This document shows positions 63,353-64,000 of a stretch of 64,000 nucleotides of DNA, one piece after another. Position 1 is the first letter of the stretch; every line of letters begins with the position of its first letter. The notes beneath the pieces were generated by a model that did no database searches, had not been told where the DNA came from, and was given only the letters and a program-made list of their open reading frames with translations. Source of the DNA: Streptomyces seoulensis (GTDB lineage: Bacteria > Actinomycetota > Actinomycetes > Streptomycetales > Streptomycetaceae); NCBI RefSeq assembly GCF_004328625.1, contig NZ_CP032229.1, positions 5,580,001-5,644,000 of the forward strand, given 5' to 3'. A program made the translations under genes and the position numbers.

Positions 63353-64000
63353 ATGAAGATCACCGCACTCACGACCTACCTCGTCGCCCCCCGCTGGCTC
63401 TTCCTGAAGATCGAGACGGACGAGGGAGTGACCGGCTGGGGCGAGCCCGTGGTCGAGGGCCGCGCCCACACCGTCGCCGCAGCCGTCGACGAACTCTCCG
63501 ACCACCTCATAGGCCAGGACCCGCTGCGCATCGAGGACCACTGGCAGGTCATGACCAAGGGCGGCTTCTACCGGGGCGGCCCGGTCCTGTCGTCCGCCGT
63601 GTCCGGCGTCGACCAGGCACTGTGGGACATCAAGGGCAAGTACCACGGCGTCCCGGTGCACGATCTGCTCGGCGGCGCCGTACGGGACCGGATGCGGATG
63701 TACTCCTGGATCGGCGGCGACGACCCGAGCGAGGCCGCCGAGCACGCGGCGCGGCGCCTCGAACAGGGCTACCGTGCCGTGAAGATGAACGTCGGCGGCC
63801 GGCTCAAGCACCTGGAGACCTCCCGCGAGATCGACGCCGTCCTCGCCCGAGTCGCCTCCGTGCGCGAGGTGATGGGCGAGGACGGGGACGTCGCCGTCGA
63901 CTTCCACGGCCGCACCTCGCCGGCCCTCGCCAAGCAACTGGCCCGCGCGCTCGAACCGCTGCGGCCGATGTTCATCGAGGAGCCCCTGCTCCCCGAACTC
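63353..64000 (+). CDS. dgoD: galactonate dehydratase, 3' truncated by window edge
   Basis: The first 216 codons of an enolase-superfamily (mandelate racemase group) dehydratase, cut by the window end. MKITALTTYLVAPRWLFLKIETDEG-type start, then GGFYRGGPVLSSAVSGVDQALWDIKGK, and YRAVKMNVGG. The metal-ligand Asp and catalytic His are in VAVDFHGRT, and the next Glu ligand in FIEEPLLPE. This matches D-galactonate dehydratase, which forms 2-keto-3-deoxygalactonate, substrate of the upstream kinase. Confidence in the specific substrate is moderate. Confidence 0.9.
   Translation, partial: MKITALTTYLVAPRWLFLKIETDEGVTGWGEPVVEGRAHTVAAAVDELSDHLIGQDPLRIEDHWQVMTKGGFYRGGPVLSSAVSGVDQALWDIKGKYHGVPVHDLLGGAVRDRMRMYSWIGGDDPSEAAEHAARRLEQGYRAVKMNVGGRLKHLETSREIDAVLARVASVREVMGEDGDVAVDFHGRTSPALAKQLARALEPLRPMFIEEPLLPEL

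Overview
The window looks like chromosomal DNA of a Streptomyces or a very close relative. The evidence is the very high G+C content, frequent GTG/TTG starts with 4-nt stop/start overlaps, a single TTA leucine codon noticed in metX, and actinobacterial families throughout: XRE/DUF397 pair, DUF574-type methyltransferases, SpoIIE-type phosphatases, monomeric isocitrate dehydrogenase, WYL regulator and an actinomycete-type gas vesicle operon. I see no insertion sequence, prophage, CRISPR array, rRNA or tRNA gene. No gene-free stretch exceeds about 300 bases.

Layout. 0-9 kb: a coupled MarR-MFS-isochorismatase-like operon, a divergent NUDIX gene, an acyl-CoA ligase with operator-like repeats upstream, and small metabolic or unknown genes. 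8.6-16 kb: a leader peptide before a glutathionyl-hydroquinone-reductase-like gene, an N-formylglutamate amidohydrolase-like gene, the methionine pair metY-metX (metX seems to start at CTG), icd and a DUF4186 gene. 16-21.5 kb: HD phosphohydrolase, MscS channel, two tandem collagen-like membrane proteins, crotonase and ABC exporter. 21.6-26 kb: a LytTR regulator, a DUF485 protein, an acetate/pyruvate-type symporter and a LytS-like kinase, with a candidate LytTR operator. 26-34.7 kb: a 57-residue unknown, a baeRF-type protein, a LysR/aldo-keto reductase divergon, SRPBCC proteins, methyltransferase, SDR, and a YdeP-like molybdoenzyme.

34.7-40.7 kb: the gas vesicle operon gvpO-A-F-G-J-L-S-K on the minus strand. 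Divergent from it are a strongly charged polyampholyte protein and an SRPBCC protein with an acidic tail. 40.7-47.8 kb: epoxide hydrolase, GAF/SpoIIE phosphatase, FUSC-type membrane protein and two MFS transporters. 47.9-52.8 kb: a signalling island in which two paralogous DUF574 methyltransferases bracket DUF397, XRE, RsbW-like and SpoIIE-like genes.

52.9-56 kb is the most unusual part. A cytoplasmic SLT-like protein is followed by a 104-residue protein made of four 23-residue repeats, each with one His. That gene overlaps by 4 nt with a JmjC/cupin hydroxylase, followed by a sucrase-ferredoxin-like protein. This could be a peptide modification system. 56-60.9 kb: two SDRs, a WYL regulator, a sugar porter and a STAS protein. 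61-64 kb: a galactonate (De Ley-Doudoroff) operon, cut by the window edge inside dgoD.
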